From: Miltoncostaea marina
GTDB taxonomy: Bacteria; Actinomycetota; Thermoleophilia; Miltoncostaeales; Miltoncostaeaceae
Assembly: GCF_018141525.1 (NCBI RefSeq)
Contig: NZ_CP064655.1
Coordinates: 2,636,501 to 2,700,500 of the forward strand
DNA length: 64,000 nucleotides
Reading direction: 5' to 3'
Shown: in pieces, positions 8,445 through 16,017 of the stretch
Position numbering within the stretch: position 1 is the first letter of the stretch
Layout: each line of letters begins with the position of its first letter
Program-made: the position numbers and the translations under genes
The notes under the pieces: model-generated
What the model saw: the letters and a program-made list of their open reading frames with translations, nothing else
What the model was told of the DNA's origin: nothing
Database searches by the model: none

Positions 8445-9031
8445 GCCGTCGCCTCCCGCTCGCCCGCCGTGCGGCGAGTCTGACGCGCGGCGCCCGGCCG
8501 CGCGCGGCGGGCGGTCACGATGCGCCAGCCGGTGAGCCCCGCGACGGCGCCGACCGCGCCCCCGTAGAGCGCCATCGCCCACGGCCGGCCGGTGTCGGTG
8601 CCCGCCGCGATGCCGTGCACGGCCGCGCCGGCGAACGCCGCGTAGGCCAGGAAGTGGATCCGCCGCCAGGCCGGCACGCCGATGCGCTTGCGGAAGCGGA
8701 ACGAGACGTGCACCAGCAGGGCGACCTCGGCGGCGACGACGCCGATCGCCGACCACACCGGCCGGTACGGCACGAGCCCCGGCACGACGAGGGCGAGCGG
8801 CTCGATCTCGACCGTGGTGTCGAGCACGAGGGCGACGCCGTGCGCCGCGGTGAGCAGCAGCGCCAGCAGCGAGAGCAGGCGATGGAGGTCGACCATGCCG
8901 CTGCCCTTCAGCGACCCGGCCGGCGTGCGGGTGCGCACCAGGAGGCCGGCGAGCACCGCCCCGGTGAGCAGCGCGAACGCGACGAGGCCGGTGGAGCGGG
9001 CGATCACCCACGGCAGCATCTCCGCGGTCAT
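8441..9031 (-). CDS. Ferric-reductase-like transmembrane protein
   Basis: 196 residues with about six membrane helices. Histidines sit in LHRLLSLLALLLTAAHGVAL, ALLVHVSFRF and IHFLAYAAFAGAAVHG at the spacing expected for a b-type haem pair of the ferric reductase/MsrQ superfamily. There is no FAD/NAD domain, so electrons must come from or go to a partner. ATG 9031 overlaps the apbE stop (ATGA). With ApbE next door, a role in moving electrons across the membrane to an extracytoplasmic flavin or metal is the best guess. Confidence 0.8.
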   Translation of the reverse strand: MTAEMLPWVIARSTGLVAFALLTGAVLAGLLVRTRTPAGSLKGSGMVDLHRLLSLLALLLTAAHGVALVLDTTVEIEPLALVVPGLVPYRPVWSAIGVVAAEVALLVHVSFRFRKRIGVPAWRRIHFLAYAAFAGAAVHGIAAGTDTGRPWAMALYGGAVGAVAGLTGWRIVTARRARPGAARQTRRTAGEREATA

Positions 9032-9897
9032 CGCAGCCCCCCCGCCAGGGCGACCCCGCCGTCGCCGGCGACGAGCACGGCCGGCACGCGCCAGTCGTCG
9101 GCCAGCGCGCGGGCGCCGTCGGCGCCCGCCACCAGCAGCGCCGTGGCGAGGGCGTCGGCCTCCGCGCCGGTGGACGCCACGGCGCTCGCGCGCACGAGGT
9201 CGGTGTCGGCCGGCGCCCCCCGCCCGGGCGCCATGGCGTGGTGGGCCTCGCGCCCCCCGCGGCGCCAGCGCCGCCGGTCGACGCCGGAGGTCGCGACCGC
9301 GCCGCGCTCCAGCATGAGGACCGTCGGGCCGCCGGGCCCCTCGACCGCCACCGGCCAGGGGCCCGCCGCCCGCGGACCGCTGACGACGAGGTCGCCCCCG
9401 GCATCGACGAGGCAGGGGCCGGCCTGCGCCAGCAGGGCGGCGGCGCGGTCGGCGGCGTCGCCCTTGGCGATGGCGCCGAGGTCGAGCTCGGCGCCGGGCC
9501 CGAGCGCCACCCACCCGCGCCGCCGGTCGAGCGCCACGGCGCCCCCGGCGGGGGCCCGGGGCGCCGGGCGGGGGTCGTCGGCGACGCGCTCGAACGTGCG
9601 GTCGTAGCCCCAGGCCCACATCGCGCGCCCGAGCGTCGGGTCGAACCGCCCGGCCGTGCGGCGGCGCAGGTCGAGCGCCGCGACGAGCACGCGCATCAGG
9701 TCGGCGCCGACATGCATGCGGCGCTCGCGGTTGAGGCGGGACAGCTCGGAGCCGGGCCGGAAGCGCGAGAGCAGCCGCTCGAGGCGCGCGACCTCAGCCC
9801 GCGCGGCGGCCAGCGCCGCGCGGGCGAGCGGGCCGTCGGGGGCATCCACCACCAGCTCCATGCCCGTCCCCATCGCGTGGAACCGCTCCCGCAGCAT
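9028..9897 (-). CDS. apbE: FAD:protein FMN transferase (ApbE family)
   Basis: 289 residues. Family landmarks in order: MGTGMELVVDA near the start, RFDPTLG, the GAELDLGAIAKGDAAD segment that binds Mg-FAD, LVDAGGDLVVSG, VATSG, and ASTGAEADALATALLV. ApbE attaches FMN covalently to Thr/Ser of membrane or exported electron-transfer proteins. No classical FMN-binding-domain substrate is encoded in this operon, so its target is either a neighbouring mini-protein or encoded elsewhere. No lipoprotein signal is evident. ATG 9897 is chosen; a GTG one codon upstream is possible. The start overlaps the end of the preceding frameshifted gene. Confidence 0.9.
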   Translation of the reverse strand: MLRERFHAMGTGMELVVDAPDGPLARAALAAARAEVARLERLLSRFRPGSELSRLNRERRMHVGADLMRVLVAALDLRRRTAGRFDPTLGRAMWAWGYDRTFERVADDPRPAPRAPAGGAVALDRRRGWVALGPGAELDLGAIAKGDAADRAAALLAQAGPCLVDAGGDLVVSGPRAAGPWPVAVEGPGGPTVLMLERGAVATSGVDRRRWRRGGREAHHAMAPGRGAPADTDLVRASAVASTGAEADALATALLVAGADGARALADDWRVPAVLVAGDGGVALAGGLR

Positions 9898-10195
9898 CAC
9901 GAGCTCCTGCTGGTGGCGACGGACGGGGTCGACGGCGGGGCGATCGAGACGACCGGGGCCGGCGCGGGCGCGGCGGCCGAGCCGAGCAGCCGCTCGGCCC
10001 GGTCCAGGCGCGCGACCGCGGCCGCCTCGAGCCGCGCGAGCGCGGCGTCGGCCCCGCCGGCCGGTGCCGCGGCGGGCCGGGGGGGGCCGGTGCGCCGCCG
10101 CCCGGCAGCGGATCGGCCGCGATCACGGCGGCCACGACGGCGGTCGCCGCGACGGCGCCCCCCACGACGGCCCTGCGCAGGCGCGCGGGGTCCAT
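9897..10195 (-). pseudogene. Small membrane protein, frameshifted in a G8/C8 run
   Basis: ATG 10195 overlaps the preceding stop (ATGA) and opens with a signal-anchor, RRAVVGGAVAATAVVAAVIAA. As written, the frame then turns into Arg/Pro-rich nonsense after the run of eight G on the plus strand (10079-10086). Adding one base restores a helical, coiled-coil-like segment (ALARLEAAAVARLDRAERLL) that matches the sibling gene upstream and ends in TGA overlapping the apbE start. The intact product would be about 99 residues. A sequencing error, phase variation or true inactivation cannot be told apart here. Confidence 0.7.
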
Positions 10196-10557
10196 CAGTC
10201 GTCGTCCCCGTGGTCGTCGTCGCCCCTGTCGTGGCGCTCGCGGTCGCCGCCGTGGTCGTCGTCGAACCGGTCGTCGTCGTCCTCGTAGGCCACCTGGGTG
10301 TCGTCGACCGTGCCGTCGCCGCGCAGCCGGACGACGGGCGCCGGCTCCCGGGCCGCGCGGGCGAGCGCCGCGTCGGCCGCGCGCTGGGCCCGGTCGAGCC
10401 GCTGGAGGCGCTCGAGCAGCGCGTCGCCGGCCGGGGCCGTGACCGCCGGGGCGGTGGCCGCGGCCGGCTCGCCGCCCGATCCGGTCGCCTGGGTCAGGCC
10501 CACCACGCCCGCGATCCCCGCCACGGTGGCCACGCCGGCCACGATCAGTCCGTTCAT
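10195..10557 (-). CDS. Small membrane protein with Asp-rich tail
   Basis: 120 residues, no recognised family. One membrane helix right at the N-terminus (NGLIVAGVATVAGIAGVVGL), a short Ala/Pro linker, an amphipathic helix (LLERLQRLDRAQRAADAALA), then an acidic tail of about 30 residues rich in Asp and His (EDDDDRFDDDHGGD and on). The tail is likely extracytoplasmic and could bind divalent metal. It is the first gene of the ApbE operon, divergent from the two-component genes. ATG 10557 is preceded by AGGGGAGGATC, a good ribosome-binding site. Confidence 0.78.
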   Translation of the reverse strand: MNGLIVAGVATVAGIAGVVGLTQATGSGGEPAAATAPAVTAPAGDALLERLQRLDRAQRAADAALARAAREPAPVVRLRGDGTVDDTQVAYEDDDDRFDDDHGGDRERHDRGDDDHGDDD

Positions 10558-10649
10558 GATCCTCCCCTTCGCTCGCCGATCCGTCCCCGACGACGCTAGG
10601 CGCGGCGCCGTTCGGACGGGGTCAGCGAGCCCCCGGGGTCGTCCAGCGG

Positions 10650-10670
10650 ACGGTAAGGGAACGGTAGGGC
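10650..10670. promoter_or_regulatory. Direct repeats with 11-bp period, likely response-regulator site
   Basis: ACGGTAAGGG (10650) and ACGGTAGGGC (10661) are tandem half-sites with starts 11 bp apart, the usual layout for OmpR/PhoB-family dimers. They lie in the 150-bp gap between the mini-protein/ApbE operon and the divergent response-regulator gene, so one site could control both directions. Functional assignment is inference. Confidence 0.5.
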
Positions 10671-10707
10671 GGTGTCGCCGCGCGCCCCGGCCCGCCATGA
10701 TCCGGGC

Positions 10708-11373
10708 ATGCGCCTGCTGGTGGTGGAGGACGACGACGGCATCGCGGCCCCCCTCGTGTCGGGGCTCCGGCGCGAGGGGTTCGAGGTCGAGCGCGTCGCC
10801 ACCGGCGCGGACGCCCTCGCCGCCGCCGAGCCGGACCTGGTGCTGCTCGACCTGCGCCTGCCCGACACCGACGGCTACGCCGTCGCCCGCGAGCTGCGCG
10901 CCCGCTCGGGCGTGCCGATCATCATGGTCACGGCGAAGGGCGAGGAGGTCGACCGCGTCATCGGCCTCGAGCTCGGCGCCGACGACTACGTGGTCAAGCC
11001 GTTCGGGCTGCGCGAGCTGGTCGCGCGCATCCACGCCGTGATGCGGCGGGTCGCCGAGCCGGGGCGCGGCGTGGCCGCGGACGCCGTCGTGACCGTCGGC
11101 CCGCTGACGGTGGACCGGCGCCGCCACGAGGCCGCGCTCGCGGGGGCCGCGCTGCCCCTGACGCCGAAGGAGTTCGCGCTGCTCGCCCTGCTGGCCTCGG
11201 ACCCCGGCGCGGCGGTCGACCGGCGGCGGATCCTCGAGGAGGTCTGGGGCACGCGCTGGTACGGGCCCACGAAGACGATCGACGTCCACGTGTCGTCGCT
11301 GCGGCGCAAGCTCGGCGACCCGGGCTGGATCGAGACCGTGCGGGGCGTCGGCTTCCGCCTGCGCGCGCCGTGA
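10708..11373 (+). CDS. OmpR/PhoB-family response regulator
   Basis: 221 residues. Receiver domain 1-115 with acidic pocket EDD (8-10), phospho-acceptor Asp48 (LLDLRLPD) and the conserved Lys in DDYVVKPFG. The C-terminal winged helix (about 130-220) has TPKEFALLALLASDPG and VDVHVSSLRRKLG-type sequence. It is the cognate partner of the kinase encoded next, with which it overlaps by GTGA. ATG 10708 is preceded by CATGAT a few bases away, so the message may be almost leaderless. It likely controls the divergent ApbE operon. Confidence 0.93.
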   Translation: MRLLVVEDDDGIAAPLVSGLRREGFEVERVATGADALAAAEPDLVLLDLRLPDTDGYAVARELRARSGVPIIMVTAKGEEVDRVIGLELGADDYVVKPFGLRELVARIHAVMRRVAEPGRGVAADAVVTVGPLTVDRRRHEAALAGAALPLTPKEFALLALLASDPGAAVDRRRILEEVWGTRWYGPTKTIDVHVSSLRRKLGDPGWIETVRGVGFRLRAP

Positions 11374-12764
11374 CCCGGCGCCTCGTCGCCACCTACCTGG
11401 TGCTGGCGACGATCGTGCTCGTCGCCCTCGAGATCCCGCTGGGCGTGAGCAACGCCCGCAACCAGCGCCAGGATCTGCAGCAGCGGGTCGAGCGCGACGC
11501 CGTCGCGCTCGCGGCGCTCGTCGAGGACCGCCTCCAGGCCGGCGCCGCGCCCGGCGACGCGACGCTGGGGCGGATCGTGGGCGGCTACGCCGCCGGCACC
11601 GGCGCGCGGGTCGTCGTGACCGGCCCCACGGGCGTCGCGCTCGCCGATTCCGACGCCGCCCGGGAGCTGGGGCGCGACTTCTCCACCCGCCCGGAGGTCG
11701 CCGCGGCCCTCGACGGCCGGGTGGCCACCGGCACGCGCTCGTCGGAGACCCTGGGGCGCCGCCTGCTCTACGTCGCGGTCCCGGTGGCCTCGGGCGGCGT
11801 CGTCCACGGCGTCGTCCGGGCGACGGTGCCGACGTCGCGCATCGACGCGCTCGTGCGCCGCTACTGGCTGGCCCTCGCGGGCATCGCCGCGGTGGTGCTC
11901 CTCGCGGTCACCGTGACCGGTCGCTGGCTCGCGCGCTGGGTGAGCCGGCCCCTGGTGGACCTGCGCGACGCCACCCGGCGGGCCGAGGGCGGCGACCTCG
12001 GCGTGCGCGCCGACGCCGCGGCCGGCCCCGGCGAGGTGCGCGAGCTGGCGGCCGCGTTCAACGACATGGTCACGCGGCTGGACGCGATGGTGGGCGCGCA
12101 GGAGCAGTTCGTCGCCGACGCCTCGCATCAGCTGCGCAGCCCCCTGACCGCCCTGCGCCTGCGGATCGAGAACCTCCAGCACGCGACCGGCGGGCAGGGC
12201 GACGAGGACGTGGAGGGCGCGCTCGCGGAGGTCGACCGGCTGTCGCGCCTGGTGGACGGGCTGCTGGCGCTGACCCGCGCCGAGCGCAGCGCGGCGCGGC
12301 GCTCCCCGCAGGACGTCGGCGCGCTCGTCGGCGAGCGCGCCGACGCCTGGCGGCTCGCCGCGGCCGAGGCGGGCGTCGAGCTCACCGCGCGGGTGGACGG
12401 CGCCCCGCGGGCGCTGCTGTCGGAGGGCGCGCTGGAGCAGGTGCTCGACAACCTGATCGCCAACGCGATCGCCGCCGCCCCGTCCGGCGGCCGGGTCGTG
12501 GTCGCCGCCGGCCCCCGCGACGGCGGCGCGCGCGTGACGGTGACCGACGACGGCCCCGGGATGGACGCGGCCCAGCGCGAGCGCGCGTTCGACCGCTTCT
12601 GGCGCGCGGGCGGCGACCGGGCGGGGTCCGGCCTCGGCCTGGCGATCGTCCGCCGCCTGGTGGGGGCCGACGGCGGCACGGTGGCGCTGCAGGAGGCGGA
12701 CGGCGGCGGGTTGCGGGCGGTCGTGGACTACCCGGCGGCGGCCCGGGCCGCCGCGCGTCGTTGA
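11370..12764 (+). CDS. Membrane sensor histidine kinase
   Basis: 464 residues. First membrane helix about 5-25, an extracytoplasmic sensor of about 135 residues, and a second helix about 165-185. HAMP spans about 186-240, HisKA has His253 in DASHQLRSPL, and HATPase has NLIANAIAAA, DDGPGM and GSGLGLAIV. GTG 11370 overlaps the regulator stop. The sensor region resembles small CACHE-like folds but has no diagnostic motif, so the signal is unknown. The genetic link to ApbE and acidic mini-proteins suggests metal or redox sensing. Confidence 0.92.
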   Translation: MTRRLVATYLVLATIVLVALEIPLGVSNARNQRQDLQQRVERDAVALAALVEDRLQAGAAPGDATLGRIVGGYAAGTGARVVVTGPTGVALADSDAARELGRDFSTRPEVAAALDGRVATGTRSSETLGRRLLYVAVPVASGGVVHGVVRATVPTSRIDALVRRYWLALAGIAAVVLLAVTVTGRWLARWVSRPLVDLRDATRRAEGGDLGVRADAAAGPGEVRELAAAFNDMVTRLDAMVGAQEQFVADASHQLRSPLTALRLRIENLQHATGGQGDEDVEGALAEVDRLSRLVDGLLALTRAERSAARRSPQDVGALVGERADAWRLAAAEAGVELTARVDGAPRALLSEGALEQVLDNLIANAIAAAPSGGRVVVAAGPRDGGARVTVTDDGPGMDAAQRERAFDRFWRAGGDRAGSGLGLAIVRRLVGADGGTVALQEADGGGLRAVVDYPAAARAAARR

Positions 12765-12772
12765 CGTTTCCG

Positions 12773-12787
12773 AACCCGATCCGGGTT
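12773..12787. terminator. Short inverted repeat after the kinase gene
   Basis: AACCCG and CGGGTT flank a 3-base centre (12773-12787), 8 bases after the kinase stop. It may be a weak terminator or a binding site upstream of the next gene. Confidence 0.3.
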
Positions 12788-12846
12788 GAGCCCGAACCGC
12801 GGCGCACCCACGATCGGCGGACCGCACCCGTCGTCAGGAGCAGCTC

Positions 12847-13365
12847 GTGGACTCGATCGCCGGCGTCCCCACCCACCCGCTCGTCGTGCACCTCCCGGTC
12901 GTGCTGATCCCGGTCACCCTGCTGGCGGCGATCGTCTCCGTCGCCTGGCGCCGCGCCCGCCGGGCGGCCGCCGCCGTGGCGCTCGGCTCGGCGCTGGTCG
13001 CCGCCGCCGGCGCGCAGCTCGCGACGATCACCGGCGAGGAGCTGGAGGAGCGCGTGGACGTGACCGCGGCGGTGCGCGAGCACGCCGCCCTCGGCGAGTC
13101 GACCCGGACCCTCGCGTTCCTCACCGCCGTCGCGGCGCTCCTGTGGTTCGCGCGGGCGGCCGGCGCGCGGCGCCTGCCGGGGGCCGGGCGGGTTCGGCGG
13201 CTGCTCGCCCCGCGGGCGGTCGGCGCGGCGCTCGCCGCGGCGCTCGTCGCGACGGCGCTGCTCACGACCGTGTGGGACGTCCGCACCGGGCACGAGGGCG
13301 CCTCGGCGGCGTGGTCGGCCGAGGGGCCGTCGCTCAGCGCCCCCGCCTCCGCCGCGAGCCGGTAG
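12847..13365 (+). CDS. DUF2231-type membrane protein
   Basis: 172 residues with four membrane helices. The opening GVPTHPLVVHLPVVLIPVTLL is the hallmark of the DUF2231 family, in which the HP and H residues sit at a membrane face and have been suggested to bind haem. GTG 12847 has CAGGAG upstream. Its position after a redox-linked two-component system may be meaningful, but a function cannot be assigned. Confidence 0.8.
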   Translation: MDSIAGVPTHPLVVHLPVVLIPVTLLAAIVSVAWRRARRAAAAVALGSALVAAAGAQLATITGEELEERVDVTAAVREHAALGESTRTLAFLTAVAALLWFARAAGARRLPGAGRVRRLLAPRAVGAALAAALVATALLTTVWDVRTGHEGASAAWSAEGPSLSAPASAASR

Positions 13366-13372
13366 CCACGTG

Positions 13373-13406
13373 GCGCCTCCTCCGCGATCAGCCGCGGAGG
13401 AGGCGC
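13373..13406. terminator. Bidirectional terminator hairpin
   Basis: GCGCCTCCTCCGCG (13373-13386) and its exact complement (13393-13406) form a 14-bp stem with a 6-base loop, between the convergent DUF2231 and desaturase genes. Confidence 0.8.
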
Positions 13407-13423
13407 GGGTCACGCGGCGGGCG

Positions 13424-14572
13424 TCAGGCCGGCGCCCCGGGCGCGGGCGCCGCGGGCGCCGGCGCCGCCGGCTCGGGACGGCCCATCTCGCGCAGCCAGC
13501 GCGCGTGGGACGCCAGCGCCGACCAGAGGCTCGGATGCGACCGGTGGCGCACCCCGTGGCGCTCGCACACCTCGCGCACCACGCGGGCCATCGCGGGGTA
13601 GTGCGTGTGGGCGACGCGCGAGAACAGGTGGTGCTCGACCTGGAAGTTGAGGCCGCCCATGTACCAGGCGAGCAGCCGGCTGCGCGGCGCGAAGTCGACG
13701 GTCGTCTCGATCTGGTGGCGTGCCCAGTCGACGCGGCCGGCGCCCCGCATCTCCTCGGTGCTCGAGAACTCCGCCTCGTCCACGCAGTGGGCGAGCTGGA
13801 AGGTGACGGCGAGCGTCAGGGCGAGCACGAACGACACGACGCCGAACGCGATGGCGACCTGCCAGGCCGGGTGCAGCAGCAGCGGGATCGCCACCGACCA
13901 GGTGACGAAGCCGGCCTTGCCGGCCCAGAAGCCGACGGCGTCGCGGCCGCGCGGCCAGCGCACCGGCGTCTCGCCGATCCGGCCCGTGCGCAGGTAGCCG
14001 AAGTCGCCGACCGTGTGCCACTTGATCGCGAACAGCCCGTAGAGCACCCAGATGTAGAGGTGCTGGAACCGGTGCAGGACGCGGCGGGGCTGCGCGGGGG
14101 CGAAGCGCGCGAACGGCATCGAGTCGATGTCCGAGTCGGCGCCGTCGATGTTGGTGTACGTGTGGTGCACCACGTTGTGCTTCGTCCGCCAGATGTAGGA
14201 GCTGGCGCCGAGGAGGTCCAGCGTCCAGGCCATCGCCCGGTTGAGCCTCCGGTGGGGCGACCAGCTGCCGTGGTTGGCGTCGTGGGTGACGTTGAAGGCG
14301 AGGCCCGCCATGGCGAGGCCGAGCGACACGGCCAGCAGACCGGCCTGCCACGCGCTGTCGGCGAGCAGCACGAGCCCCGCCCACGACGCCGCGAGCCAGA
14401 CCGCCATGACGGCGCTCTTGACGTACATGCGCCGCTGCGCGCGGCGGGCGCGCCCCGGCTCCCGCAGCAGCGCGGCCACGCGCTGCTTCAGCTCGGCGTG
14501 GAACGCGCCGCCGCCGTCGAACCGGATCCGGTCGCCCCCGCTCGCGGACGGGGGCTGATGATGCGATGCCAC
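13424..14572 (-). CDS. Membrane fatty-acid desaturase
   Basis: 382 residues, di-iron acyl-lipid or acyl-CoA desaturase. Three His boxes are intact: HDANH (97-101), HNVVHH (132-137) and QVEHH near residue 320. The QxxHH form is typical of front-end/linoleoyl-type desaturases. Four helices flank the boxes. GTG 14572 is chosen because GAAGGTGG lies just upstream; the longer frame would add Arg-rich sequence. It inserts double bonds into membrane lipids, but the position specificity cannot be read from sequence. There is no fused cytochrome b5 domain. Confidence 0.9.
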   Translation of the reverse strand: MASHHQPPSASGGDRIRFDGGGAFHAELKQRVAALLREPGRARRAQRRMYVKSAVMAVWLAASWAGLVLLADSAWQAGLLAVSLGLAMAGLAFNVTHDANHGSWSPHRRLNRAMAWTLDLLGASSYIWRTKHNVVHHTYTNIDGADSDIDSMPFARFAPAQPRRVLHRFQHLYIWVLYGLFAIKWHTVGDFGYLRTGRIGETPVRWPRGRDAVGFWAGKAGFVTWSVAIPLLLHPAWQVAIAFGVVSFVLALTLAVTFQLAHCVDEAEFSSTEEMRGAGRVDWARHQIETTVDFAPRSRLLAWYMGGLNFQVEHHLFSRVAHTHYPAMARVVREVCERHGVRHRSHPSLWSALASHARWLREMGRPEPAAPAPAAPAPGAPA

Positions 14573-14715
14573 GTGGTGACCACCTTCGGCGTCTGGACGT
14601 GACGCCGGACGGTCTGCCCGGACGGCGCCGCGAAGAGGACGGTTGACCACGGGACTCCGCCCCCCGCGCCGCAGCGTGCGACCCGAGCGTAGCGCGCTGC
14701 GGTAGCGTGCCGCGG

Positions 14716-15621
14716 ATGCGCCGGCCGCCCGATCGCGTCGTCCCCGTGGCCGTGGCACAGGCCACCTCGGTCGTGATGGACGGCCCCGCGTCGGTCGAGA
14801 AGGCCTGCGGCATCATCCGCGAGGCCGGGCGCGCGGGCGCCCGCATCGTCGCCCTGCCCGAGGGCTTCGTGCCGCTCATGCCGCGGCCGTGCTGGGGCCA
14901 TCGCTACGGCGAGACGATGAACCCGGACGCCGCGGAGCTACACCGGCGGCTGTGGGACAACGCGGTCGACGTCGATGGCCCGCTCGCCGCGCGGCTCGCC
15001 GCCGCGGCGCGCGACGCGGGCGCGTGGGTGGCGATCGGCGTCAACGAGCGCGACCGGCGGCGGCCGGGCACCCTGTGGAACACGCTCCTGTGGCTCTCGC
15101 CGGAGGGGCGGGTGGCCGGCCGCCACCGCAAGCTGGTGCCGACGATGCACGAGCGCGCCTTCTGGGGCCAGGGTGCGGGCGACGACCTGGACGCGATCGA
15201 GGCCGGCGTCGCGCGCCTCGGCGGGCTCATCTGCTGGGAGAACTTCATTCCGCAGGCCCGCCGGCGGCTGCACCTGGCGGGGGTCGACGTGATCGTCGCG
15301 CCGACCGCCGACGATCGCGACGTCTGGGTGGCGGCGATGCGCGGCTTCGCCTTCGAGGCCGGCGCCTTCGTGCTCTCGCCCGTCCAGCACCTGCGCCGCG
15401 ACCACTTCCCCGCCGACTTCCCCCTGCGCGAGGCGCTCGACGGGTGCCCGGAGACGCTCATGTCCGGCGGCAGCGTGATCGTCGACCCCTGGGGCGAGGT
15501 GCTCGCCGGGCCGGTCCGCGGGCGCGAGGAGGTGCTCTACGCCGACCTGGAGATGGACCGCGTCATGGCGGCCCGGCGCGTGCTCGACACGGCCGGGCAC
15601 TACGACCGGCCGGGCCTCTGA
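14716..15621 (+). CDS. Nitrilase (carbon-nitrogen hydrolase)
   Basis: 301 residues with the Glu49 (ALPEGF), Lys139 (HRKLVPT), Cys173 (LICWENF) triad. CWEN after the catalytic Cys and the overall length favour true nitrilases (nitrile to acid plus ammonia) over amidases. The substrate is unknown. ATG 14716 is preferred. TAGCGT lies 7 bases upstream and would be a -10 element for a leaderless transcript, as no Shine-Dalgarno is present. It is divergent from the desaturase with about 140 bp between. Confidence 0.88.
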   Translation: MRRPPDRVVPVAVAQATSVVMDGPASVEKACGIIREAGRAGARIVALPEGFVPLMPRPCWGHRYGETMNPDAAELHRRLWDNAVDVDGPLAARLAAAARDAGAWVAIGVNERDRRRPGTLWNTLLWLSPEGRVAGRHRKLVPTMHERAFWGQGAGDDLDAIEAGVARLGGLICWENFIPQARRRLHLAGVDVIVAPTADDRDVWVAAMRGFAFEAGAFVLSPVQHLRRDHFPADFPLREALDGCPETLMSGGSVIVDPWGEVLAGPVRGREEVLYADLEMDRVMAARRVLDTAGHYDRPGL

Positions 15622-15649
15622 GCCCGTCCGGCCGCGCCGCGGCCCCTGG

Positions 15650-15985
15650 TCAGGCGTCGAGCGGCCGTCCGCTCCAGCCCGGGTCCTCGAGGATCCGGGT
15701 GTAGACGTCCGAGGCCTCCCACGGGATGACCAGGGCGTTGCCCTCGACGCGCAGCATCCCCGCGCGCACGAGCAGGGCGAACGCCTCGACGACGGCGGCC
15801 TCCGGGGCCTCCACCACCTCGCCCCACGGCACCCCGGTCGCGGCCGAGCGCATCCGCACCCCGGCGGAGGTCCCCACCCCCGACCGGCACGCCACCTCCG
15901 CGATGCGCCGCGCGAGGCGCGGCCCCACGGGGTCGTGCACGACGTCGAGCCCGTCACGCGATCCGCAGAGTGGGCACGTCGCCAT
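15650..15985 (-). CDS. Small zinc-ribbon-like hypothetical protein
   Basis: 111 residues, not recognised. It begins ATCPLCGSRDG, one CxxC knuckle; a later single Cys (EVACRSG) might complete a partial site. The rest is a mixed alpha/beta domain with EVVEAPEAAVVEAFALLVRAGML, which resembles a small winged-helix or adaptor fold. It is downstream of, and in line with, the MFS pump gene (gap 32 bp) and convergent with the nitrilase. Confidence 0.6.
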   Translation of the reverse strand: MATCPLCGSRDGLDVVHDPVGPRLARRIAEVACRSGVGTSAGVRMRSAATGVPWGEVVEAPEAAVVEAFALLVRAGMLRVEGNALVIPWEASDVYTRILEDPGWSGRPLDA

Positions 15986-16017
15986 CGCTCCACCTCCACT
16001 CGCTCGGGAGCAGTCCG

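Noticed and set aside
4523-9607. Very long open plus-strand frame
   Set aside because: Composition artefact: it runs antisense to pabB and apbE and out of frame with the copper oxidase, is Arg/Pro/Gly-rich, and matches no family.
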